This document shows positions 57,101 through 64,000 of a stretch of 64,000 nucleotides of DNA, piece by piece. The stretch is from Zhengitettix transpicula (lineage: Eukaryota; Arthropoda; Insecta; Orthoptera; Tetrigidae), in the NCBI GenBank assembly GCA_037074705.1, contig CM073593.1, positions 7,631,001 through 7,695,000 on the forward strand, in the 5' to 3' direction. How positions within the stretch are numbered: the first letter of the stretch is position 1; each line of letters begins with the position of its first letter. Below the pieces are notes generated by a model that saw only the letters and a program-made list of their open reading frames with translations, did not search any database and was not told where the DNA came from. A program made the translations under genes and the position numbers.

Positions 57101-59576
57101 TCTTACATGTGTTTTTTAAATAACCTTTGACTATGAATTTTTAAACATGTTACCCAAAATGTATTACTATTATTTTTTATTTGAACTATTTTAAAATAAG
57201 ATCTTTAATTACTGAGTTATTCAAATTTATTTTGCCACCTGATGTGACCAACTCTGTTTCATTGCACAGTACAGCATTGTTTGGAGGCTGAGTGCAGTCT
57301 AATTTGTAGCACAAAAAAGAGTGTGTTTGTTGGGCAGGGAGGGTGAAAAGGTATACTGCACATGGGCATTTTTCATCCACACATAAATTTTGTGCTATTG
57401 AGACAATACCATTAAAGTTGGCTACATTAGCAGGAGTGTATGTGCCATAAGGCGAGCAGTTTAAAGTCTTCAATATTGAATCAAAAATGTGAAGTGTTAA
57501 AACAATTTTTATGAAGGTTCTTAAAATTAAGAAAAATTAATTCTCATTAAATTACTTTATGTGCGGTAGCATATGAGCTCCAGCCACCACTGCTCTTAAA
57601 ATTTAACAAAAAATATTACACAACACATTTTCATCAGAAGGTAATATCAATTCTTTTCAAAATTCACACACTGGCAAGGTTTCTTTGAACAGTTGAATGA
57701 AAACTTACTTATTCACACATTTCTATTTATTTAATATTATAAATGTTACCTGAAAAAACTTTGTTTGGAATCTGGTAAAAGCGCAACCAATTCGCAAATC
57801 CAATTCCTGTCTTGCATCTATACTACGTGCTTCATTTTCATTAGGTTTTCCAAGATTAAGCATTGCAGCTTTGATATCTTTCTCAGTTATTGCCGAGAAT
57901 TTAGCTCTGTGAACTACCTTCGGAAATAATAAAAAATGTTAGTAATAAAATTCAATACAGACCATAATTTATCAAAACTCAAAAGTCAGGTATACAAATG
58001 TTCAAAAGAGATAGAATGTCACATCAGTCTTGGTTTTTGCTGTATACTGAAGTTCTGTTTCCATAAAAAGTTATTTGAAAATTGTACTTTCTAAATGAAG
58101 GTTGTGACATCACCAAGGGGAGAGAATCATAGATTACAAGGTAGCCTAGCCATTTAGTGTGACATCAGTGCTGGTGTTACCAAACTCGACTTAAGCTGAT
58201 GAAAGAGATTAGAATGGAAGTGAAATGAGTTGCATAAGTTATAACAATGGGAAGAAAACTGATAAACAAATGAGATATGTAATTGAGAATATTTCCATCA
58301 TAATATTGTTCATTCTCAGGATAGAGTCTAGACCAGCCCTAAACTTAGCATTGGAGTGTAAAACCATTGTTACACACAAAAGGTTCTTAACGCCCTAATC
58401 CCAGAGATTTGGCTATTCTGACACTTTCTGTTAATCTAACAATTTTATATAAGGAATCAGACATTGGATGTAAATTTGAACAAAACTTATTAAATTTTAT
58501 GGGATGGTACATCAAACTCTTTGAAAATTAGAACAACCTGTCCGGTTTATTTAACTGTACAGGTGTCCAAACTGAATGTGCGAAACATTAAAAGTTATGA
58601 TAGAATCTTTTGATTTGTGTAACTATTTTTTATACTTATATTGGATCTCAACTTATACTGAAATTTGTACATGGAGGAAAAACCAGCAAAGGGTTTGAAA
58701 TTAAGACAAACTATATGTTTTTACTTACATCTTTGTTATTAATACTTCGCTTTAAGGATTGCTGAACAGCATTTATTACTTCAAAGCAAATGTTTTCACC
58801 TTCTTTATCACAATCCAGCCACAAAATTAAGTAATCACAATCCCTTGCTTCCATGGCTAAAAAGGAAGGCATTTTTAATTTAGGTGTTGCTTCTTTCTTT
58901 TCAGTTGGGCATGAAAATAGTTCTACCTAAAGCATAACAAATACACAGTCTATAAGTAGATGAACACACATTAAAGAAAATCAAAAAACTTATATAAAAT
59001 AAAAACTATTGTACTTGTCTCTCTTTGAAACAACCAAAATACAAAATTTAAATGTAATTTCAACTTAGAAATATAAGTAATACAGGTAATAAGAGAAATA
59101 TTCTTTGTAAATTTATAGATGTTATTTTCGTACCCCATTAGAACTTTTAAATAAAAACAGAAATTACGTGTGTAATTTCAAAGAAAGGTAAACATGTAAT
59201 AATGACAACTCCAACCTATCCAAATAAAAGCTAAATACATATTTAAGTTATAATTGACACACTTACAGGATCTACTTTATCCCAATTATTGTACTTTCCA
59301 GTAAAATCCAAAGTCATAACATGACCAAATACTGACGTCATCCGAAAATTGATAGTTTCATTTTGAAATTCGCCCGTCCATTCATACACACTATAACTTT
59401 CATGGCCTCCTACAGATTAAAATAACAGAATTAGACATGTAGTTTTAAATTTTTCAAGTACAGAAGAAGTGAATTATAAGTTAACCTTTTCGTTGTATGT
59501 GTTTTCCATTGCTCAGTATGTAAGAAAGAGAATTTGCCAGGGATGGTTTTTCAGCTACCATAAAAGCTGTTTTCAT
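44949..59576 (-). CDS. TOP3B: DNA/RNA topoisomerase III beta, 15 coding exons
   Basis: Minus-strand join, 5' to 3': 59576-59486, 59409-59267, 58926-58729, 57917-57750, 56605-56477, 55588-55470, 55240-55040, 54345-54141, 53985-53806, 49653-49444, 48884-48667, 48281-48057, 46729-46574, 46115-46013, 45158-44949. The total is 2,556 nt, i.e. 851 aa plus TAG, close to the human protein (862 aa). Domains in order: [15 protein letters not shown]-terminus and TOPRIM with the acidic triad D116, D118, E120 (LDCDKEGEN); type IA core with SYPRTET, so catalytic Tyr at about 335; [20 protein letters not shown]; a C-terminal set of CxxC zinc-binding pairs; and an Arg/Gly-rich tail ending in [10 protein letters not shown]. 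It relaxes DNA by single-strand passage and, in the known family, also acts on RNA with its partner TDRD3. No frameshift or lost residue seen. The sequence is of beta rather than alpha type. Confidence 0.96.
46013..46115 (-). CDS. TOP3B: TOP3B coding exon 14
   Basis: Encodes [18 protein letters not shown], then [14 protein letters not shown], another CxC/CxxC module. It is too short to stand out as an open frame and was placed from phase and homology. Acceptor tattttcag, donor ACGG|GTATTT. Confidence 0.9.
46574..46729 (-). CDS. TOP3B: TOP3B coding exon 13 (zinc-binding region)
   Basis: Encodes [34 protein letters not shown] and KWKLGCNK; the last cysteine pairs with exon 14. Donor AATAA|GTGAGT. 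Confidence 0.93.
46730..48056 (-). other. TOP3B intron 12
   Basis: A 1.3-kb intron with a purine-rich stretch (47200-47560) on the plus strand and no recognised element. Neighbouring introns 10 (48885-49443), 11 (48282-48666), 13 (46116-46573) and 14 (45159-46012) likewise show nothing recognisable. Confidence 0.5.
48057..48281 (-). CDS. TOP3B: TOP3B coding exon 12 (zinc-binding region)
   Basis: Contains [20 protein letters not shown] with a following CDETY, then [11 protein letters not shown], so paired cysteines of the first zinc modules. Acceptor aatgtttcag, donor CAG|GTAAAG. Confidence 0.95.
48667..48884 (-). CDS. TOP3B: TOP3B coding exon 11
   Basis: Encodes [34 protein letters not shown] and [20 protein letters not shown], the end of the type IA core. 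Acceptor cctctttcag, donor CAAG|GTAGCA. Confidence 0.94.
49444..49653 (-). CDS. TOP3B: TOP3B coding exon 10
   Basis: 70 codons: [39 protein letters not shown], then [11 protein letters not shown]. Donor AAAAG|GTGTGT. Confidence 0.95.
49890..50045 (-). repeat. Penelope-like terminal repeat with hammerhead-like core
   Basis: Matches, in inverse, the 3' end of the 24.5-26.8 kb element (agccaattcagacaaaaagt, aatataaataccacacaac). On the minus strand CTGAGGA (50009-50003), a GGGA/TCCC stem and GAAA (49985-49982) follow each other. It is the 3' end of the copies in TOP3B intron 9. Confidence 0.65.
50076..50910 (-). repeat. ~31-bp minisatellite
   Basis: About 26 head-to-tail copies of a unit close to aacaatgggagagccgaagg gttagcgtaac, with length variants of 27 and 29 bp. 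It lies in TOP3B intron 9 between the coding and terminal parts of a Penelope-like element. The same unit occurs two or three times at the equivalent place in the other copy (26545-26635). Confidence 0.9.
51000..51920 (-). pseudogene. Penelope-like reverse transcriptase, second (downstream) copy
   Basis: Minus strand: [20 protein letters not shown] (about 51820-51760), then decayed frames down to [20 protein letters not shown] (51290-51230), resembling the GTxMG(T/S)PxxPxxANLFM block of Penelope-like reverse transcriptases. Multiple stops. An 11-base G run at 51560-51575 interrupts it. Confidence 0.6.
51921..53640 (-). pseudogene. Penelope-like reverse transcriptase, first copy
   Basis: Minus strand, N to C: an N-terminal part (53617-53276), a TADKGST segment (about 53215), [20 protein letters not shown] (53187 on), [40 protein letters not shown], then after an expanded repeat [18 protein letters not shown] and [15 protein letters not shown]. 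These are the standard Penelope-like reverse transcriptase blocks in order. Frameshifts separate them. Confidence 0.75.
52621..52885 (-). repeat. 34-bp tandem repeat inside the reverse transcriptase
   Basis: About eight copies of ggagtaagaggttttggggg ttcatggagacagt, two of them shortened to 28 bp. The unit is the coding segment for MNPQNLLL and its neighbours, so it is a local amplification within the dead ORF. 34 is not a multiple of three, so each copy shifts the frame. Confidence 0.85.
53806..53985 (-). CDS. TOP3B: TOP3B coding exon 9
   Basis: 60 codons: [37 protein letters not shown] and [11 protein letters not shown]. It precedes the 4.15-kb intron 9 that holds the Penelope-like copies and the minisatellite. 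Confidence 0.92.
54141..54345 (-). CDS. TOP3B: TOP3B coding exon 8
   Basis: Encodes [13 protein letters not shown], then [20 protein letters not shown] and [15 protein letters not shown]. Acceptor ttttaatctag, donor ACT|GTGAGT. Confidence 0.95.
54405..54602 (+). mobile_element. LTR-like 1.1-kb family, terminal fragment (copy 6)
   Basis: Includes atcaaacccagttaagacct, ttttggctaccacaacgtga (PBS-like) at 54547 and the end taattattaca, followed directly by an (AT)n run at 54600-54622. It lies in TOP3B intron 7. Confidence 0.55.
54640..54918 (+). mobile_element. Helitron-like 3' end
   Basis: Ends CCCAGgcaattCTGGG (perfect 5-bp hairpin), CACTCAG, then CTAG at 54915-54918 followed by T. It matches the 3' ends at 15220, 20507 and 32696. 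The 5' end was not located; it begins somewhere after the (AT)n run. Confidence 0.5.
55040..55240 (-). CDS. TOP3B: TOP3B coding exon 7 (active-site tyrosine)
   Basis: Carries [17 protein letters not shown] and [20 protein letters not shown]; Tyr335 of SYPRTET is the nucleophile. Acceptor gtattgcag, donor AAA|GTGAGT. Confidence 0.96.
55470..55588 (-). CDS. TOP3B: TOP3B coding exon 6
   Basis: Encodes [20 protein letters not shown] and [19 protein letters not shown]. The donor is placed at GT|GTTAGT, not two bases earlier, because only this phase joins exon 7. Confidence 0.88.
55810..56055. repeat. palindromic Penelope-like terminal unit
   Basis: The two halves are inverted copies of the Penelope-like terminal repeat: gccaattcagacaaaaagtg (55835) and tttatctgaattggctatct (56014), with an inner inverted pair (gtgcaaagaagagcc / ggctcttctttgtac). 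On the plus strand CTGAGGA (55955-55961) and GAAA (55979-55982) flank a possible stem. It lies in TOP3B intron 5. Confidence 0.65.
56477..56605 (-). CDS. TOP3B: TOP3B coding exon 5
   Basis: 43 codons: [40 protein letters not shown], then VLV. The donor GTG|GTACTG was preferred over an earlier GTTTTA because it keeps the downstream alignment. Confidence 0.92.
57180..57620 (+). repeat. Penelope-like 5' region fragment
   Basis: 57355-57535 parallels 24655-24845: tatactgcacatgggcattt against tgtactgcgcatgcgcattt, then a shared gtgaagtgttaaaaca-type phrase. It lies in TOP3B intron 4. The 95-codon minus-strand open frame here is therefore probably a repeat shadow. Confidence 0.45.
57750..57917 (-). 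CDS. TOP3B: TOP3B coding exon 4
   Basis: 56 codons: [15 protein letters not shown], then [19 protein letters not shown] and QTKFFQ, one of the most conserved blocks of the family. Donor CAG|GTAACA. Confidence 0.95.
57918..58728 (-). other. TOP3B intron 3
   Basis: No element or RNA recognised. The phrases tgtgacatcaccaagg (58106) and tgtgacatcagtgctgg (58160) are similar but too short to classify. Confidence 0.4.
58729..58926 (-). CDS. TOP3B: TOP3B coding exon 3 (TOPRIM acidic triad)
   Basis: 66 codons in phase 0 with [17 protein letters not shown]116, D118 and E120 are the metal-binding residues. Acceptor gctttag, donor GAT|GTAAGT. Confidence 0.95.
59267..59409 (-). CDS. TOP3B: TOP3B coding exon 2 (TOPRIM start)
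   Basis: Encodes [15 protein letters not shown] and [20 protein letters not shown], the conserved TOPRIM segment. Acceptor ttaatctgtag, donor CCT|GTAAGT. Confidence 0.93.
59486..59576 (-). CDS. TOP3B: TOP3B coding exon 1
   Basis: Starts at ATG (59574-59576) and encodes [16 protein letters not shown] and [13 protein letters not shown]. It falls outside the longer minus-strand open frames because it is only 30 codons. Donor is AAAG|GTTAAC, one base carried over. Confidence 0.9.
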
Positions 59577-59814
59577 TTTGAAGAAATAGTGTACTACTTT
59601 CGTAATTACTATAATTTGACATTAGTTCCAAGAAAACACGGGAGTTGCAGCCATTACAGTCTTACTCTGCGATAATAGCAAGTTAGGATTGAAGTGTATA
59701 TTATCTTTCCAGTGCATAAGTAAATACCAAAGGTAAATACCAAAGATATGTAAATACATATGCAAAGACATTTATAAACCAGAGATGTATATAAAAATGC
59801 CATTGATAAAAATA

Positions 59815-60930
59815 TCATTTGAAATAATAGATGGAGATAGATTGATACGTAAGCAAGAAAAGTATAGAATTAGAGGCAATATATTGGGTTGGTTGCGAGA
59901 TTATTTTAAACACAGAACCCAATATGTAAAAATAACTTAAAGTTATTCTAGCAAGATTCATATAACGGTTGGTGTGGCCCAATGTAGCAAGTTGGGTCCT
60001 CTTTTGTTCATATTGTATATAAATGCACTCTCTAGGTACATAAGAAACTGTACTATACATCTTTATTATACATATCTGGATGTGATTTAAATTCTGTGTT
60101 AATTTGTTTGAATAGTTAATTGTTAGTTGTATCAGAATTGTTAAAGGTTAATAAGTTGTTGTGAAATGTAAATAATATATAAAGTATGTTAGTAATAGAA
60201 TCGACATTAATGTTCAACAAGTTAATATTTATATAGATGACTGTCTGATAGAATGTGTAAATAGCTTCAAGTATCTTGGGATTATGATAGACATTAATTT
60301 AAAATAGATTGAGGATGCAGAATTAATTATTAAGAAATTAGCCAAGAAGTAGGTATCATAGAAATATTAAGATCTATGTTGTCCAGAAAAGCCAAAGAAT
60401 TAGTGTATAAAACTTTAGTAATGCCGCATCTGCAGTACTGTAGCACTATATTGTACATAATGGTAGGTATTAACCTAGATCATATCCAAAAAATTATTAA
60501 TAATGCAATGAGGTATATTTTAGGTAGAAATAGATATGCTAGTGCCACATATATGCTATGCGAACGAAATTGGCTGGTTATAAGGCAGCAAATTTTGTAA
60601 TACCATGATGTTTATATTTCAGTTAGAGAATGATAAGTTACCATGTTAGCTTAAGAACCTAGTGAGTAAGAAAACTGATATACATTGTTACCAAACTAGG
60701 AATAAGGAAAATTATTGATTAGAATGTAGAAATAAAAGACGTACTATGAATTCAATATTTAATAAGGGTTTAGTCAACTATAATAAGCTACCTGTGAAAA
60801 CAAAAAAAAACGCACAAGTATCAGTCAATTGAAGAAAAGAATCAGAGTGTTTGCTAGAAATAATCATTTGTAAGCTAGTTTTGTATTCAGTAATTTATTC
60901 TTGTAAATATGTCATTAGCTAAATAAATGG
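59815..60930 (+). pseudogene. non-LTR retrotransposon reverse transcriptase remnant
   Basis: Plus strand: RGNILGWLRDYFKHRTQYVK (59867-59930), GVAQCSKLGPLLFILYINAL (59970-60030; a decayed GVPQGSxLGPLLF block), FKYLGIMID (about 60270) and KELVYKTLVMPHLQYCST (60396-60450), then NNAMRYILGRNRY. This order is that of CR1/I/Jockey-type elements. Stops occur throughout. It ends about 240 bp from the TOP3B ATG. Confidence 0.75.
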
Positions 60931-62044
60931 TAATAAATAAATATCACATGTATGTTTATTCATATCAATGACAAATTCATTATAACTCTGATTTATTGGA
61001 AGTTTACAGGTCATTGAAGTAATCTTAAGCATATTTCTAAAATTGGTTATTTGCGTATACATTGCATTATAATATGTGATTTCATAGATACACCTGTAGC
61101 AATACGAATACATTATGATAAACTATCATTTGAGTCTTTATGTAACTTTGATAGTAAACCTGGAATGGGCGTTTTCCTTATCAGAATTCGGGTCAGTATT
61201 GTATAAGAATTAGCCGTAAGTGGCCTGGTCTCGCAGCTCACTGAAATAATGGTAAGTTAATGTCTAAAATTTGTGATTATACAGTATATGCTGACGAAAG
61301 AAATAACCTCTAGTTGAAGAGATAGTAATAGACCAATGGTCGACGTGGTCTAGTGTTCGGCATTACAAATATATTTTTATAAAAACAAATATTACTATTT
61401 AACTGAAATTAAATGTAATTTTCACAAATAATGTAATTAAAGAAATCTCTTTCACGAGTTTGAACTTTGAAATTAAAAATGACTTTTAGATTTGGTACAT
61501 GGGTTATTTCATGAAATCAACGAAAATAAAGTCACTGATCAGATTCGTGTTAAATACTTCAAATAGACAGAACTGTAACTGAATGATTGACACAGCAATT
61601 AATACAATAAAAATGTAATAACACGTTGTGATTACATATTTCTATTGTCTTAATTGCTTTGTCATTTTTCAGATTCGTAATAATTCGATCACAAACATAA
61701 GTTATTTTCTGGGATAAATCTCCTACTTATGTGACTATTAATCTGAGAAAAGATGATTTCAAATATTCTATGTGATTATATAATCGAGCAGTGTGAAACT
61801 GCCTTTCCTATACAGAGTGTTATATTTTCTGGGAACCGGCGTGTATTTGGAACTGTACCGCTGGGCGTCCTTGGCGCTGATGAATTTGTTTGGTTCCAAG
61901 GCTGACATTCTCATAGCAGTGCTTCGGCGGAGAGGCTCACGCAAGTGAAAATGGTCACGATATGTTCTGAAAGCCTTTGCTGGTTATCCAGCCTTCTATA
62001 TTATTTGTCTTGATACTTATTAACCTAAGTTCCATATCTTCCAG
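60931..62044. other. region between TOP3B and the P450 exon
   Basis: AT-rich and unassigned. 61830-61950 is GC-richer and may be 5' UTR or the first exon of the P450 gene; an ATG lies at about 61950. Confidence 0.4.
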
Positions 62045-62271
62045 ATTTTGTTCCTGTTCTTTTCGGTCGTTGTCGCCATCATAGTGTTCGTGCTCAAGCA
62101 TTGGTTGTCCTTTTGGAAAAGACAAGGCATCGTCACGCCAGAGACGCCCGAGTTCCTGTGGGGAAACATCCGAAGACTTATATTCCTGCAAGAAGCACCA
62201 CGAGACTATCTTGGGCGTCTCTACTCCAAAAGTGAAGGGCATGCTGTGGTGGGATTCTACATTGCTCACAG
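62045..62271 (+). CDS. cytochrome P450, CYP6-like, N-terminal exon (gene continues past the window)
   Basis: The exon encodes a hydrophobic membrane anchor (LFLFFSVVVAIIVFVLKHWL), then FWKRQGI, a P-rich/GN hinge (TPETPEFLWGNIRRL) and DYLGRLYSKSEG and VVGFYIAHR. This is the normal order at the N-terminus of CYP6/CYP3-clan microsomal P450s, which oxidise xenobiotics. Donor is ACAG|GTAAAA. No ATG is in frame; the frame opens at 62024 and a good acceptor (atatcttccag) ends at 62044, so the initiator probably lies in an upstream exon, perhaps the ATG at about 61950. The haem-binding part is absent, and I see no further P450 exon before 64000. Confidence 0.8.
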
Positions 62272-62639
62272 GTAAAACTCATGCGAGTATCGAGTAATTA
62301 TTCTACAAAAAAAATCCTTCTTCTAAAGATATAACAGTTTGGTTTATAACTGCATCAAGGAAACTTTTCATAATTTGAATCGCATCTTGTCTACTACGTC
62401 GGAGAAATAAAGAAATACTTTGAAAACAAAAAATACATAAATAATTATAATTAAAAATATGTAGACGTTTCGATCAACTGTGCTGATCTTTGTGAATCCG
62501 AGAGACAGACTGTAGAGATTTAGTCAAAGTTACAACGCATTACAAAGCATATGAATACAAGATATAAATAACAAAGATGTTTTAATAAGTCATCATAAAT
62601 GCTGTTTAAATGAGAAGTGCCTTGTTTAGCATTTAAAGA

Positions 62640-62850
62640 AAATTTAAAGCCCCGTCCAGACTACCGAGCAACGAGCCGAACAAAGTCACTGCGCATGCGC
62701 CAACTGTTCAGCGCATGCTCTACATGGACCAGGATTGCTCGCCCCGGGCTCCGGCTGTTGGTTTTCTGACGAAACATCAAAGAAAAGTTTGGTGCTAGTG
62801 TGGACGCGGACCGAGCCGAACCGATCCGACTTCTTTGCCTTGTATCAAAG
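62640..62850. repeat. MITE-like fragment
   Basis: Begins gccccgtccagactaccgag and is much more GC-rich than its surroundings; such ccccgtccacact starts are common at the ends of insect DNA-transposon MITEs. A matching inverted end was not found, so this is tentative. Confidence 0.3.
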
Positions 62851-63126
62851 AGTATAGTGTAATCTGTACTCTTTGTCTTGTATTCTTTGCTACGTTTGTT
62901 GCGTTAATTAAATAGAAATGGGAATTGAAATTGAGTGTTCGCAAGAATTCACACTTAAATTTATTCAAATAATGAGGGACAGCCTGTTATATGGGATCTA
63001 GTCTTCAGTGGATATTATTTCAGCTCATGAGCAAGCTTTCAGCCACTTCGAAACCATTCTCAAAAACTGCATTACTCATACTAGTTAACATTGTGTTAGG
63101 AATTCCAATTGATGGTTTACATAATA

Positions 63127-64000
63127 TTGTAATGCCAATTAATTAGGCCATTAATTGTTTGGACGTAAAATTTGAATTGTTTGAGAAATTTATTATAGCG
63201 GTCTGATCGAACAAATCGACAATGGAGCCGAGCTCTGTTGCTTTGTCGGAAAGTAAAAAATGGCGTATGTGCGCTAAAACTCGGGAGAACTAGGATTCAG
63301 TTCGCGGAAAACATCGTGAGAAGCAGAAAAAGTAGTATAACTGTTAGTTGGTGGCGGGACATTTCAGAGGACGGAACAAATAATACTAGAGCACAGACTA
63401 GCCGTCGTTAATGTTTTATTAAACAAAGTTGTGAACTTAAGACAAAGTAAAAACATTCACGGAAGTATTACATCGTACATATCGCTAAGTAAAAGCAGTT
63501 TACGTCTACAACCAGCCAGGAGAGTCTAAGAGAGTTTACGTCTACAGCCAGCCGGAATAGTAAAGTTGCAGTTTAAGTCCAAAGCGGTAAAAGACTAACA
63601 AATCTAAGAATCATAGGATTCGTATAAGGCGAGCAGACATCAGATAGCTGACAAAAAGGAGGACCATCCGAGATCCTGGGGGCCTATCAATTTTGACTTC
63701 AGTAGTGTAAAATCTGTAAATCTTAGAATCAGTGTATAATTTTGCCATAGTGTACTTCCGAAACCAAAAGGAATGCTGGTACCAGCTGGACAGATGTAAG
63801 TAACAAAACCAAACTAATGATTAATTGTAAACGTAATTAAAGGATAGAGTCAGATTTCGTTTCCTTTTAATTGTCAATCAAAGTTAGTTTCTTTTCTTTT
63901 TAATTTCTTTCTATCGACATATTGTTTAGGTAATTGTGAACTGTTTGTTAATAAGATTTTAAAATCAATTTGTTGTCTCCATTATCAAACCCAGTAGAGG
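63127..64000 (+). mobile_element. LTR-like 1.1-kb family (copy 7), cut by the window end
   Basis: Starts TGTAATGCCAATTAATTAGG after atat; the inverse of copy 1 starts TGTAATACCAATTCAACAGG and continues with the same cattaattgttt. It includes agtcagatttcgtttcc and ends at atcaaacccagtagagg, which other copies follow with the terminal units. Confidence 0.6.

Noticed and set aside
57186..57473. 95-codon minus-strand open frame with many cysteines in TOP3B intron 4
   Set aside because: The region parallels the 5' part of the Penelope-like element at 24.6 kb, so it is most likely a repeat shadow.

Overview
The window is an AT-rich stretch of insect nuclear genome: multi-exon genes with GT-AG introns, three animal gene families and a dense, mixed load of transposable elements. 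The CYP6-type cytochrome P450 exon and the range of mobile elements (Penelope-like, Jockey, mariner, Helitron-like, piggyBac-type) point to an insect with a large, repeat-rich genome. A cockroach, termite or stick-insect lineage is plausible, but the sequence does not settle this.

Three host genes are supported. (1) A plus-strand TRMT9B-type tRNA methyltransferase (2710-38479) has eight coding exons that join in frame to 1,327 codons; its methyltransferase domain is cut by introns of 4.4 and 21.2 kb. (2) A minus-strand TOP3B, DNA/RNA topoisomerase III beta (59576 down to 44949), has fifteen coding exons that join in frame to 851 codons with every expected domain present. (3) The first recognisable exon of a plus-strand CYP6-like cytochrome P450 (62045-62271) belongs to a gene that runs out of the window. 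TRMT9B and TOP3B are convergent; TOP3B and the P450 are divergent.

Layout: 1-2.4 kb holds repeat fragments and a 1.1-kb TG..CA element; 2.7-38.5 kb is TRMT9B, whose introns 1 and 2 are a repeat graveyard (a ~525-bp repeat family, a piggyBac-type MITE, a frameshifted mariner, Penelope-like elements, Helitron-like elements, a Jockey LINE and LTR-like 1.1-kb elements); 38.5-44.9 kb is a quiet intergenic or 3' UTR region; 44.9-59.6 kb is TOP3B, whose intron 9 holds two degenerate Penelope-like copies and a ~31-bp minisatellite; 59.8-60.9 kb is a dead LINE just outside the TOP3B start; 61-64 kb holds the P450 exon and another 1.1-kb element running off the end.

The most interesting signals are in the repeats: a Helitron-like insertion inside a Penelope-like copy whose empty site can be read from a second copy; a 177-bp palindromic insertion with 12-bp target-site duplications and a hammerhead-ribozyme-like core; a minisatellite that appears to have grown from the 3' UTR of a Penelope-like element; and a 1.1-kb TG..CA family that sits in (AT)n tracts and carries a primer-binding-site-like motif inside a 62-bp terminal repeat. 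No bacterial-type system, CRISPR array or operon is present. All coordinates come from reading the sequence by eye; no database search was run.
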